From Hibiscus mutabilis (taxonomy: Eukaryota > Streptophyta > Magnoliopsida > Malvales > Malvaceae): a DNA stretch of 64,000 nucleotides. Below the pieces are notes generated by a model. That model saw only the letters and a list, made by a program, of their open reading frames with translations. It did not search any database and was not told the DNA's origin. The position numbers and the translations under genes are program-made. Below are positions 44,000 through 55,305 of the stretch, in pieces. Location of the stretch: positions 13,756,128 to 13,820,127 of the forward strand of contig CM033744.1 in assembly GCA_019671005.1 (NCBI GenBank), read 5' to 3'. Each line of letters opens with the position of its first letter. The first letter of the stretch is position 1.

Positions 44000-45410
44000 A
44001 TTCGAAGACAAAAGATGAACATGATGTCTATCTTCGCATTGTTCTTCAGACTATTCGAGAAAAGAAGCTATATGCTAAGTTGTTAAAGTGTAAATCTTGG
44101 TTGCCGGAAGATTGCTTTTCTTAGTCATGTGGTTTTGGCAGAATAGATAAGAGTAAATCCCAAGAAAATACCAACTATAGTTGAATAGAAACCTCTGAAG
44201 AATGTTCTTGAGGTTTGAAGTTTCTTGGGACTTGTTAGCTATTATCAAAAGTTTGTAAAGAATTTCTCGATGATTGCCTCCCTACTGACCAAGCTATTGA
44301 GGAAAGGTGTGCCATTCAGTTGGACAGATAAGTATCAATAAAACTTTGAGACATTAAAGAAGATATTAATCGAAGCCCCGATATTAGTACAATCAAAATC
44401 GAGCAAAGATTATGTAGTTTATAACGATGTTTCTCATACAGGTTTGGGAAGTGTACTTAAGTAAGAAGGAAAAGTAGTGATTTATGCTTCGAGAGAACTT
44501 AAGATGCATGAGAGGAAATTATCCTACTCATGATTTGGAGCTGGCAGTGGTTGTATTTTCTTTAAAGATGTAGCGTCATTATTTATATGATGAATGATGT
44601 TATATTTACATAGATTAAAGAAGTTTAAAGTATCTGTTAACTAAAAAGAAGTTGAACCTGAGGCAAGAAGGTGGATAGTCAGTATAAGGATAAATTTGAT
44701 CAAAATAAGAATTTTGATATCAAATTTAGAAATTAAAATGTAGTAGAAGGTATTGAATTTGGATCGAACAAGATTGTTAAGCGTGCTCAGGCCAGGGAAA
44801 TTCAAGGATGAGTGACCTTCTGGGAGGTGTCATGGAATCAAAATTTTAATTGAATAAGTAGAAGAAGGTGAAACCGAAGACTTTGAAATTAGTCTAATGG
44901 ATGTTTGTATTATTGAGGAAAAACCTATTTTTCAAACAATGAAGAATTAAAAGAAGCAACTTATCTTTGAAGTACGCTATAGTCCTTTGATTGTACATCA
45001 AGGTGGAAACCAAATGTATCAAGATTTAAAGAATCGATCTTGATGGCCAAGCATAGAAAGAGTTATAACTGAGTTTGCTTCTAAATATCTGACATATCAG
45101 CAAGAAAAAGCAAAACTTTAGGTACATTCTGAATTGTCGTGACTGATTCTAATTTCTCAATGGAAATAAGAACGAGTGATGATGGATTTTGTATTAGGAC
45201 TATCTTTGACATCGAATAACAAGGATTCAATATGGGTGATTGTTGATAGATTGACTAAGATAGCACACTTTATCCATGTTCGAACAGATTACCCTAGGGA
45301 TAAGTATGCTGAGTTGTATATTAAGGAAATAAGTCAATTTAGCTTGTTAAAGTTCTTTGGCAAAATCATAAAATTGAGAAAACGACTTGGGAAAGAAAAG
45401 GAGATGTGAG
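44000..45410 (+). pseudogene. Decayed pol piece 2 of element L
   Basis: RT thumb (EHDVYLRIVLQTIREKKLYA, 44020-44100; FLGLVSYYQKFVKNFSMIAS, 44220-44320), an RNase H trace (about 44345-44560), integrase zinc-binding trace (VHQGGNQMYQDLK, about 45000) and core MDFVLGLSLTSNNKDSIWVI then VDRLTKIAHFI (45176-45290). The C-terminal domain is lost. Gag is not seen anywhere in L. All domains are interrupted by stops. Confidence 0.78.
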
Positions 45411-45486
45411 AAAGTTGTTTCCTCACCTTTTTGAACCAGGTACGTGTTAAAAATCTGAGGATGAATTTTCTTAAGGGAGAGAGAAT

Positions 45487-48156
45487 TGTAATACCCAAAA
45501 TTTTTCTAAGTTGATTAAGGATCATTAAGTACTAAGTAACAACTTAAAAGTTATCTTAGTGACTAAAATGAAAAAAATGTAAAAGTTAGGATTTCTTTGA
45601 TTGTGGGTTATGGAAAAGGAATTTCTGAGATTTAAAAACATCAGATGATAGAGGGCAAGTTAATTAGGGTACTTGCAAAGTTTGATTGAAATTCGAGGAA
45701 AATTGGAATGGTAATTGAAGTTTAAAATTTAGTGACCAAAATGTTAAGCAGTCAAAACTTGTGTGGTACAAGACTAAAAATGAAAAGTTGAAGGACTAAA
45801 GTTGTAATTTCCCAAAAGTTAGGGGTTTTCATTTCATAAATAGATAGATCACCTAAGGGGCTTTTGAAATTTTATGATTCCATGGTTGAATTTAAGTTGG
45901 AATCAAGTTTATATGATGTTAAAATCATGTTATTGAGTTAGGTTTAAACCCTACATATTTTGGTTTGTATGGAGAAAATTAGGGTTTATGGATTTAAGTC
46001 TAACTTAGGGTTTGTGATGTTGGATTAATGATCTAGTAAGCTTGATTTGTTCTTTGGAAGCAAAACCCTAAGTTAAATATATTGGAACCAATTCGACAAG
46101 CTTCAAAGTTAAGGGACCGAATCTGAATTTTATGAAATTGAAGTGTATTTATGTAATTAATGATGTTGGAGATGTGAAATTGATGTTAGAACTCTAAACC
46201 GATGTTGAATCGAATTATTGACCATTTTGACAATCTGTCAAAATCAAGTGACCAAATAGGAAATGAATTCTTGGATGGGAATTAAATCTGATTTTTAGTT
46301 AAAATAATAGAATTAAGGTAGTAATGTTGATTTGAGGACTAAATTGCAAAGTTAAGAAGTTTGAATCCTTACCTTTGCATTTTAGTGTCTATTTTGGCAA
46401 AGAAAGAAAATTTGAGGGAATTATTTTGAATAATTATTTGATGAAGAAGATGATGAATTAGTGGTTTGAAGTAAGTGATGGGACTAAATTGACAAGTAGA
46501 AAAATAAGAAGAAGTTAGTATAAATTAGAAGTTAATTATTGAAAGCTATGTAGAAGATTGAATTTTGGCAGTGACTTTGAAAATTGACCATAAATTCTAC
46601 AAAAATGTTTAGTTGATGAATTTTATATCGTTGTAAAGATTTATTCGTCTAGTTTTGTTTCCAGCAAACGGAAATTGATTTCGAGTTCCGATTAAAAGTT
46701 ATGAATTTTTAATCGAATAAAGGTCAAAAAAATTATAGAGCAGTTTCTATTAGGACAGCTCTGTAACGGGAGTTTGAAGAATTTTCATACTTTTTGTAGA
46801 TCTTATTACTTCATGTAGCTTATACAGTTAGAATCGTTATCGAATCTAGTTCTTACAGTATGAAGGATATTAAGATCCAATGTGCATTCTGATCTTTAGA
46901 AGTAAAACTCTGAGGGTAGGACAAGTTGCCAGAAAATAGAATTTGATACATTTTGTATCTAAATGTTTGATAACAAGCTAGGAATAATTATTGGAAGTTC
47001 AAAATGGTCATTAAGAACCGAAATGAATTTTTGGACAGTATAAGGAAGGAAGGAAATTTATGGAAATTTTTTTATGTTAAATGATTAGATAGCTTAATTG
47101 AAATATTGTTAGAAGTGAATCCAACAAATGTTAGTTTATATTCATGTGGTTAATGAAGTCAAATCTGAATCAAAAGAAGATTCGAGGTACTATGAAGGAA
47201 AGGATCGAGTAGAATTTAGTGAGGCATGCTAATAAATGGCCCAGATGAGTGCATGTTTACTTATTTATTATATATGTGATATGAGTGATTGCATTATATA
47301 TATTTATGACATGTTGATAAATAGCACAACTTGCGATTAACCGGCCCTTGTATAAATAAAAATGTATGATGGCTTATCTACGGAGTCAGTTCAAACACTA
47401 CGGTGTTACATAGCAAAAAATGTGCGAGTATAAGGGGCAAAGGGTGTCCTCGAGTACGTACTTATCTCAGTCGCTTCGGCGATGCAGACGCTAAGGCGTC
47501 GTAGACACTACGATGTCGTGATGACTCGCGTACCATGGCATCACATGATTTTGTACTTTGGGTTATAATACTTGAAATACATTTATGCAGGTAGTTAAGC
47601 TAAAAAGCTTAACGTACACAAGACTCGTAAGACAGATTGAATTATATGATTTAAATATTATATTGGTTAATGAACTATACATGTAAGATAGTTTTATGCA
47701 TGATAAAATGTTATCAACTGCAATTGGAAATCGCTTGCCGTTTTGCAGGAAATGTATAGCACTGTTAAATGACAGGGGAATGACTTTGATAAGTTTATTT
47801 TATGTTATTTCTATACATGGAAATGTTTTACTTCAATTTATAGTTGCCTCACTAAGTGAATACTTAACGTGTGCCGTTTCACACATAGGTTATTGGAAAC
47901 TTACCGGAAGAGGAGTCAAGCATGTTAATCAAGCTGCAATCGGCCAAACATCAGTAAGACATTCTAAATTATGATATTCTTTAGTGGACATGTATCAGTT
48001 TATTCGTTGGTTATTTTATAAGCTAGTTTTATGTCAGATGTTAAAAAAATTAAATTAAAAAAATTTTAAAAAATTACAAGTCAAGAAATCACCTAAATAA
48101 TTTAGTAACATCTTCAATGTGTATTTAATCATCGAATATACGTTGAGGTTGTTACA
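45487..48156 (+). repeat. 3' LTR of element L, internally deleted
   Basis: TGTAATACCC at 45487 to GTTGTTACA at 48156. It shares long near-identical blocks with the 5' LTR (for example ATGGCCCAGATGAGTGCATG at about 47237). It has two large deletions relative to it and no tandem array. No gene. Confidence 0.88.
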
Positions 48157-48319
48157 TGGTTAACCCGGCAAATTATAACCCAAATAAAATTTTGGGCAAA
48201 CTTGACACCAAGAGCTATCTAGCTCAGTTGGCTGGGTAACCAGCCTTGGTACTATTAGGTTGTGGGTTCGATCCCCACAACCAGCAATCCTTATTATTAT
48301 TTTTCTTCTAGGTGTTACA
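48157..48319 (-). repeat. LTR stub of chromovirus G
   Basis: The minus strand starts TGTAACACCTAGAAG at 48319, directly after a GGGGGAGAGT polypurine tract, so it is the beginning of G's 3' LTR. It is cut at 48157 by element L. It contains the tRNA-like segment on its opposite strand. Confidence 0.75.
48213..48286 (+). ncRNA. tRNA-like segment with A and B boxes, not a tRNA gene
   Basis: An A box TAGCTCAGTTGG (48220-48231) and a perfect B box GGTTCGATCCC (48265-48275) lie at the spacing of a Pol III promoter. The T arm GTGGG/CCCAC is perfect and extends to a 9-bp stem (GGTTGTGGG/CCCACAACC). The 7-nt acceptor arms (AGCTATC against AACCAGC) do not pair, and no normal D or anticodon arm forms. 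Instead GAGCTA/TAGCTC and GGCTGG/CCAGCC make hairpins. It is therefore tRNA-derived or tRNA-mimicking sequence inside an LTR; transcription is unproven. Confidence 0.55.
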
Positions 48320-49625
48320 ACTCTCCCCCTAAAAGAAATTTCGGCCTCAAAATTTACCTGACTTGAACAGATGTGGAAATCATTCCCTCATTGATTCCTC
48401 AGTCTCCCCAATAGCTTCTGCGAGGCTACGGTTACTCCACTGGACTTTAACCATATGAATACGTCTGTTCCTCAAAACTCTTTCATCAGAATCTAAAATT
48501 TGTATTGGTTCCTCCTCAAAAGACAAGTCTGGCCTCAACTCCACATCTTGAACCTAAATAATGTGACTCGAGTCCGGATGATACTATCTCAGCATAGACA
48601 CATGAAATACATAATGAATACGACTAAGCTGAGGAGACAATTCAAGTTGATAGGCAACTGGTCTAACTCTTTTCATAATACGATACAACCCAATAAATCT
48701 CAGACTCAATTTACCTTTACGCCCAAACCTCAAAACTTTCTTCCACGGGGATACCTTTAGAAAACCTGATCACTTACCTCAAACTCAATATCTTTCCTCC
48801 TATGATCAGCATAAGATTTTTGTCGATCAAAGGCCTCCTTAAAATGATCTCGGATCAATCTGACAGTCTCTTCAGTCTTTTCGACCAATTCTGGACCCAA
48901 AGTTTTCCTATCATACAACTCAGTCTAGAGAATAGGAGTACAACATTTACGACCATACAGAGCCTCATACGGTGCCATGCAGATACTAGCTTGATAGCTA
49001 TTATTATAAGTAAACTCGGCTAAGGGCAAGAAATCTTCCCAACTACCACAAAAATTGACCACACATCCCTGCAACATATCCTTAAGAATTTGAATCACCC
49101 TCTTTGATTGGCCATCTAACTGCGGATGAAAAGATGTACTGAAATTCAGACGTATACCCAAGGCTTCCTACAAAGCATACCAAAATCGGGAGGTAAACCT
49201 CAGGTCTCGATCAGAGATAATGGACAATGGTATACCGTGTAGTCTGATAATCTTAGAGATATACAATCCAAACAACTTGTCCATAGAGTAGTTAGCCCGA
49301 ATAAGAATAAAATGAGAAGACTTGGTGAGTCGGTCAATAATAACCCAGACAGAATCCTTTTTAGGAGTCAAGGGTAAACCGGTAATAAAGTCCATCGTGA
49401 TACGCTCCCATTTCCACTCAGGAATCTTAATGAGCTGCAAAAGACCAGACGGATGTTGATGTTCTACCTTAACATGTTGGCAAGTTAGACACCTTGACAC
49501 ATAATCAGAAATATCCTTCTTCATCCCATCTAGTTTGCCCGGGTAACATAAATTTGCGACATCGAATAGGAAGCTCATCGCGATCATCATATTCACCGTA
49601 AAGGTTAATTGCAAATTCATCTCTC
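48320..49625 (-). pseudogene. Integrase and chromodomain of chromovirus G
   Basis: Minus strand in order: zinc-binding end (KKDISDYVSRCLTCQHVKVE, 49530-49470), linker HPSGLLQLIKIPEWKWERIT, core MDFITGLPLTPKKDSVWVII, DRLTKSSHFI, IISDRDLRFTSRFW, then FSTSFHPQLDGQSKRVIQIL, LAEFTYNNSYQASI and YEALYGRKC. The C-terminal domain (LRFGRKGKLSLRFIG, about 48700) follows, then a chromodomain with VKVQWSNRSLAEATWETEES (about 48450-48390). The chromodomain would direct integration to modified histones. TNGQ is altered to LDGQ; stops and shifts at about 49165 and 48560 kill it. G joins LINE sequence near 49625 without an LTR. Confidence 0.92.
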
Positions 49626-51403
49626 CATTTATCAGAGTGGACTCGTATTTTACTATCCATCCCTTGTCTCCAAAAGAACCCGGGTTGAAGTTTCATCATG
49701 GCCTAGTGAATACCTTTCCATGCAAAGGAAGCCCTCCTATTAGCCTCAAACTCCAAAATATTCCAGAAGGAAAATATTTTGAATTATAGATATGGGCAAG
49801 CAAAGAATTAGGTTCAGTTGTTAGGCGCCATATTTTTTTGCTGAGAAGGGCAATATTAAAGAGATGCATGTCCCGAAAGCCAATGCCTCCTACAGATTTA
49901 GGTGAACAAATAGCGTCCTACTGAATTAGAGGCCTACCACGCCTGTTGTTTTCTCAGACCACCAATAGCGCCGGACTGACTTTGTCATATCATTAATAAG
50001 ATTCTAGGGAAGAAGGTAGCATGACATCATGTATTAAGGCAATGATTGAATTACGGACTTAATGAAAACCTCTCCACCACTAAACGAGAGAAGTTGTTTA
50101 TCCCAATTAGACATACGTGAGTTCACCTTGTCACGAGTAAAACCTAACGATGCAGTTTTATTTTTTCCAATTAAAAGGGGAACACCGAGGTAAATCCCCT
50201 GGTCATCCACTTCTCGAACTCTAAGAATGTCTCAGATCGTCTATTTATGCTTAAAGGAAATGCAGGGGTTAAAAAAGATGGTTGATTTTTCAAAGTTGAC
50301 CGCCTGACCAGAGGAAGAGGAATAAAGCTTAAGGATATCTTTAAGATGGGAAGCCTCTGTAATATTGTTCCTGATGAAAATCATGCAATCATCATTAAAA
50401 AGTAGATGATTTACCCGGGGCTCATGGCAACTGGCACCAAGCCCAAGAGGGCCCACCTATTGCTCGACGATGAGGGTTGCCAAAAGGCCTTGGGTGCAAA
50501 AGAGGAATAAGAAGGGGGAAGAGGATCACCCTATCTTAAACTTCGTTTGGGAATGAAAACTGGAGAAAGAGAGCTATTTACACGAGCAGTAAAAAAATGT
50601 TGAAATACATAGCATAATAATATCCACCCAAGAAGCAGCGAAGCCCATCCTAAGCATAATTTGTTGTAGAAAAGGCCACTCCACACGACCAAACGCCTTT
50701 TCCATGTGTAATTTTAATGCAGTGCCCTGATAGGGACCTGATCCCCCAAAATTAAGGGAATGCACCAGTTCGTGGGTAACAAGGATATTGTTCGTGATAT
50801 TCCTCCCCCTTACAAAAGCAGCCTGAGTGTCGCTGATGTAGAAAGGAATAATGGGCTTTATGCGGTTGACTAACACTTTAGCAACTATTTTATAAATTAC
50901 AGTGCAAAGATTGATAGGCCGCAAATGTCTCATATTAGTTGGTTCAACCACCTTTGGAATCAGGACCAAAATAGTGTGGTTAACCGTAGCCATATCCACA
51001 ACTCCGAATAGTAGATCCAGGCACAAATCAGTAACATCTTGGCCTACTGTGTCCCAATGCTGACAGTAAAATCTGTTGGGTAGGCCATCAATGTCGGGTG
51101 GTTTTTTGGGTTATAATGTCCTGAAAAGTATTAAAGATTTCATATGCAGTGAAAGGCCTAGTTAAAGCCTCATTCATCTTAGGTGTAATAGAAGAGTCGA
51201 TATTATCAAGAATCATGTGGAGATAATTGGGTCGGAAGAGGTGAAGAGACCTTGGAAATAGTCAGTGAAAATTCCCATAATCTCTCCCGTACCTTTTTTC
51301 CAAACATTAGAATGGTCAAACAAACCCTTAATTTTATTTTTCTTTCGTCGTCCGTTCGTACGGGCTTGGAAGAATGAGTTATTCTTATCTCCCTGAGCGA
51401 GCC
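49626..51403 (-). pseudogene. L1-type LINE ORF2, RT and C-terminal part
   Basis: Minus strand order: GDKNNSFFQA (51395), RT N-terminal LVLIPKVVEPTNMRHLRPIN, CTVIYKIVAKVLVNRIKP, QAAFVRGRNITNNIL (51000-50780), the palm strand ALKLHMEKAF where the catalytic Asp is His, the YADD-equivalent LLFNDDCMIF (about 50410, Ala to Asn), then the C-terminal zinc-ribbon region (SPKSVGGIGFRDMHLFNIAL, about 49890-49830; ASFAWKG, GFFWRQG near 49690). These are plant non-LTR retrotransposon motifs. Catalytic changes and many stops make it inactive. The upstream end is at 63002, beyond the Copia insertion. Confidence 0.9.
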
Positions 51404-51574
51404 TATTAGGATATTTCTTTTGATATAATAATTGAAAAATGTTTTGGACTAATTTGAAAAGACTTCAAAAATGGTTTTAAGTTCAAGCAACTTGAAAATA
51501 AGTTTGAGAAGTTTTTGAGAGGTTTTTGAAGTGTTTGAAATATTTCAAAGTAGTCAAAATATTGTTTTCTACAC

Positions 51575-51895
51575 ATGCGTATCGATACCCGTAAAGTTTT
51601 TCAACTACTTCAATTTTCTAGAACCGAAAAACCGTACTGATATGCCCCTAGGCATATCGATACAGATAGGTTTGTTCTGATACGCTTGTACGTGTATCGA
51701 TCCTATTTTCAACCACCCTTAACAACTATTTCCCAACGGTCTTTTGAATTGCAGGTCGAACCGATACGGTCCCTGGCATTTTGATATGACGTACCGAAAT
51801 AGACCAAGGCGTACCAATACGCGTAGCCAGAAATGAGCATAACGGCTAGTACTAGTACTAATACACTTATCCGCATATCGATATAGAAGGCTGCA
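51575..51895. repeat. GTATCGATAC-type dyads in Copia U3
   Basis: At least ten half or whole dyads (CGTATCGATAC, CGTACTGATA, CATATCGATAC, CGATACGG, CGTACCGAAA, CGTACCAATACGCG, CATATCGATAT) lie upstream of the TATA box. The 3' LTR has the equivalent block at about 62055-62395. Confidence 0.85.
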
Positions 51896-51981
51896 TAACT
51901 ACATTTATTACAGGAAATAGAGTCTCCGATGGATCCAATTTAATCATATCGGTCTCCAACGGCTAGGAACTCAATTGGGAG

Positions 51982-51989
51982 TATAAAAG
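51982..51989 (+). promoter_or_regulatory. TATA box of Copia LTR
   Basis: TATAAAAG in GGGAGTATAAAAGGGACC, conserved in the 3' LTR at 62485-62492. It lies just downstream of the dyad array. Confidence 0.8.
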
Positions 51990-52489
51990 GGACCTTCAAG
52001 CTTCAGCAACAACTAATGATCCTCAAGTCAACAACATTATGATTCAAAATTTTCTTAGAGCTTAATTTTCCCATTCTTGTATAGAGTACACTTGTGAGCC
52101 AAAATGTCATTATATGCTCAAGTGTATTAGGATTTGGGTGAGTGCAAACAAACACCTTTAGAGAGGGATTTCAGCTTGCTTAGAATTTCTCTTGTTTAAG
52201 AGTGTTCCCAAAGCTCGGTTTGTGAGCTTTGGATGCTAGTCTTGGTGAGTGAGCCTTGGTTGTAAAAGGTTTCCTCCTAAGCCTTGTAAAAGGGGAAGAA
52301 TTCTTAGTGAATTGTTGAAATCCTTAGTGGGAAGCTAATGTAGTGGATGTAGGCTTGGTTTAGGAAGCCGAACCACTCTAAAATTATTGTATCTATTTTC
52401 TATCTTTTACTTCCCACCACCATCACCCAAAATACAACTTCTCCACCACTTGGCAACACAAACGGTTGAAGGAAATTGAGCTCAACAAT

Positions 52490-52501
52490 TGGTATTAGAG
52501 C
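52490..52501 (+). other. Primer-binding site of the Copia element
   Basis: TGGTATTAGAGC (one change from the initiator-Met complement TGGTATCAGAGC), 2 nt after the LTR. Confidence 0.88.
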
Positions 52502-52579
52502 GAGGCTCAATAGAGAGGGATTAAAATCCTATTGAGGCAATCTGGCAAGCTCGACCAACCAACAAGTCAACTGGTTTTC

Positions 52580-53015
52580 ATGGCAGAATCCATTGACAAG
52601 TCACCATTCTTCAACGGTGAACATTATGCATATTGGAAAAATAGGATGACGTATTTCATCAAGGCCAAAGATTATCGTCTATGGGATCTTGTTGAAGATG
52701 GACCGTTCGAGCCAACAAGAAGCAAGGCAGAATGGAATGCCAACGATAAGAAGATGATGGAGCTAAATTGCAAGGCTTTGCACATCCTACTTTGTGCATT
52801 AGGCCCCGAAAAGTATGCAAAGGTCTCTTGTTGTGAGGATGCCAAGGAGGTATGGGACAAACTTGAAGTAATCCATGAAGGCACAAACGAGGTGAGGGAC
52901 AAAAAACTTGGTCTACTCAACCTCAACTATGATAACTTCAAGATGGACCCAGATGAAGACATCAAGAGAATGTCCGACCGTTTCTCCACAACCATCAATG
53001 AACTAAAAGGTCTTG
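52580..53015 (+). pseudogene. Copia Gag, N-terminal part
   Basis: I start at MAESIDKSPFFNGEHYAYWK (52580), the usual beginning of this Gag. The upstream ATG at 52532 lies in leader sequence. The tryptophan-rich YWKNRMTYFIKAKDYRLWDL block is followed by the UBN2-type core: KALHILLCALGPEKYAKVS, AKEVWDKLEVIHEGTNEVRD, RMSDRFSTTINELKGL. The open frame ends in the TRIM dimer at 53016 after TCTTG. The reading continues at 59019. Confidence 0.93.
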
Positions 53016-54058
53016 TGATACATGTATGGGGGGCTAAAATGATACATTGTAGCCAAAGAGTTGAAGCTGTTTTATAAGTCTGGAATTTTAGCCGACTTGC
53101 ATCGAATTTTCAGAAGGGATCTGGGCACTTCTGAGTCTACATGTCTTCTTCAAACATATTCGCCTGTCTCTTAGCTTTCCAACGCATCTTGAAACGCATC
53201 AATCCGACATCGGGAGCTCAAGTTATGTCCATTTTAGTGAAGACTGTGCGAGCAGAAATCTGTATACGGTTTTATCACGGAAAATATTATTTATTACGAA
53301 TTTTCAAAACTTTTATTGATTATTTGTACTTAAATTTAATCTAGGATTCTTTATGAAGATATTTAGATGCTTTAGGATTAGATTTGTTATTTATTTATTA
53401 GTTTTTTAGGTTAGATAAAATATGTTTATTTATTTTATTATTATCTTTACTTTTCCTAATTTAAGTTGAACTCTTCATTTGTAGCCTATTTAAAGGCATA
53501 TTTGCTTCATTAATAAGAACAACATCATGAATTTATGAGTTGCAAAAACCTTTGGCCATGGGCCATTTTATTTTCAAGGTAGATAGATTTGCCTTGTTAT
53601 TTTTCGTATCAGAAGTCTTCTTCAACGTAAGTTCGTCAAGTTCTTGTGATGGAGATCATCTTCACACTCTTACTTGCCTAGGTAATTGCATCTAGGAGAG
53701 TGGGTTAGAGCCGCTTGAGGTTGCTTGCTTAGATAATCGCGTCTAAGAGGGTACCGAGGACAAAATATCCTACAACATCTATCTCATCATCATCCATTCA
53801 TCAGAGAGATTCGTGCCATTTGCAGGTGTTTGCCTATTCAATTGTGATTAGGAGGGTGCCAAGGACAAATCTATCCAACACCGCCACCATCAAATTCATC
53901 CTATCTCGTTTTCTACATCAAGATCATGCTTTATTATCGGTTTGCTGAACGTGGAGTTTGGGGTTTTCTCGGATCATATTAGGGAGTTTGCTAGATTAAT
54001 TGTGATTTAGAGGGTTTCTAGATTTTGAGGTAATTCTTGGATCCTGGCTTCCGTATCA
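53016..54058 (+). repeat. TRIM LTR 1
   Basis: TGATACATGTATGGGGGG to GCTTCCGTATCA. Contains a TATTTAAAGG box near 53488 and three leader hairpins (53677-53696, 53728-53747, 53833-53852). The frame 53141-53344, repeated in the other TRIM LTRs, is not a gene. Confidence 0.95.
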
Positions 54059-54262
54059 ATTGGTATCAGAGCCTTGGTTTAAGTGTTTGAAACAATTACC
54101 TTTTACTGTTGTTTTAGTAGTTGAGAAAAAAGAAAAAAATATATAATTCTCTATATAGATCCTAGTTTTAATATTTCATTCCTGGAGACATCTCAAGAGA
54201 CTTGATGGTTGTGATCAACAACTCTTAAGATTCGGGACGAATCGTTTTCAACAGGGAGAGAA
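54059..54262 (+). other. TRIM interior 1
   Basis: Primer site TGGTATCAGAGC (54061-54072), then AAAAAAGAAAAAAATAT, a GATCAACAACTCTTAAG segment, and the polypurine tract CAACAGGGAGAGAA before the next LTR. No frame of note. Confidence 0.92.
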
Positions 54263-55305
54263 TGATACATTTATGGGGGGCTAAAATGATACATTGTAGC
54301 CAAAGAGTTGAAGCTGTTTTATAAGTCTGGAATTTCAGCCGACTTGCATCGAATTTTCAGATTGGATCCGGTCACTTCTGAGTCTACATGTCTTCTTCAA
54401 ACATATTCGTTTGCCTCTTAGCTTTCCAACACATCTTGAAACGCATCAATCTGACATCGGGAGCTCAAGTTATGTCCATTTTAGTGAAGACTGTGCGAGC
54501 AGAAATATCTATACGGTTTTATCAATGGAAATATTATTTATTACGAATTTTCAAAAATTTTATTGATTATTTGTACTTAAATTTAATCTAGGATTCTTTA
54601 TTAAGATATTTAGATGATTTAGGATTAGATTTGTTATTTATTTATTAGATTTTTAGGTTATATAAAATATGTTTATTTATTTTATTATTATCTTTACTTT
54701 TCCTAATTTAAGTTGAACTCTTCATTTGTAGCCTATTTAAAGGCATATTTGTTTCACTAATAAGAACAACATCATGAATTTATGAGTTTCAAAAACCTTT
54801 GGCCATGGGCCATTTTATTTTCAAGGTAGATAGATTTGCCTTGTTATTTTTCGTATCAAAAGTCTTGTTCAACGTAAGTTCGTCAAGTTCTTGTGATGGA
54901 GATCATCTTCACACTCTTGCTTGCCTAGGTAATTGCATCTAGGAGGGTGGGTTAGAGCCGCTTGAGGTTGCTTTCTTAGATAATCGCGTCTAAGAGGGTG
55001 CCAAGGATAAAATATCCTACAACATCTATCTCGTCATCATCCATTCATCGGAGAGATTCGTGCTGTTTGCAGGTGTTTGCCTATTCAATTGCGATTAGGA
55101 GGGTGCCAAGGACAAATCTATCCAACACCGCCACCATCAAATTCATCCTATCTCGTTTTCTACATCAAGATCATGCTTTATTATCGATTAGCTGAACGTG
55201 GAGTTTGAGGTTTTCTCGGATCATATTAGTGAGTTTGCTAGATTAATTGTGATCTAGAAGGTTCCTAGATTTCGAGGTAATTCTTGGATCCTAGCTTCCG
55301 TATCA
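54263..55305 (+). repeat. TRIM LTR 2
   Basis: Same ends as LTR 1. Followed without any intervening base by TGATAGAG, the first base of element N4 being 55306. Confidence 0.95.

Larger units (their letters stand above)
38667..48156 (+). mobile_element. Long-LTR Ty3/gypsy element L
   Basis: 5' LTR 38667-42799 (4133 bp), primer site, 2.7-kb decayed interior, polypurine tract (AAGGGAGAGAGAAT ending 45486), 3' LTR 45487-48156 (2670 bp). The two LTRs align from end to end. The 3' copy lacks about 850 bp (5' LTR about 39040-39905) and about 640 bp (about 41410-42045), the latter containing the tandem array. The first base pair of the 5' LTR is mutated (TT for TG), and I could not find a target duplication (TATTT against TGGTT). 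Long decay is evident. Confidence 0.85.
51404..52487 (+). repeat. 5' LTR of the Copia element
   Basis: Starts TATTAGGATATT (TG changed to TA) and ends GAGCTCAACA, 1084 bp. It aligns along its length with 61889-63001. U3 holds the dyad array (51575-51895); TATAAAAG lies at 51982-51989. Confidence 0.93.

Noticed and set aside
38667..48156. TSD for element L
   Set aside because: Left TATTT and right TGGTT do not match and the first LTR base pair is mutated. I could not support a duplication.
48213..48286. Functional tRNA gene
   Set aside because: Acceptor arms do not pair and there is no normal anticodon arm, although the A and B boxes are good. Kept only as tRNA-like.
50241..51026. Active LINE reverse transcriptase
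   Set aside because: A catalytic Asp is His in the palm strand, the YADD equivalent is FNDD, and several stops interrupt the frame.
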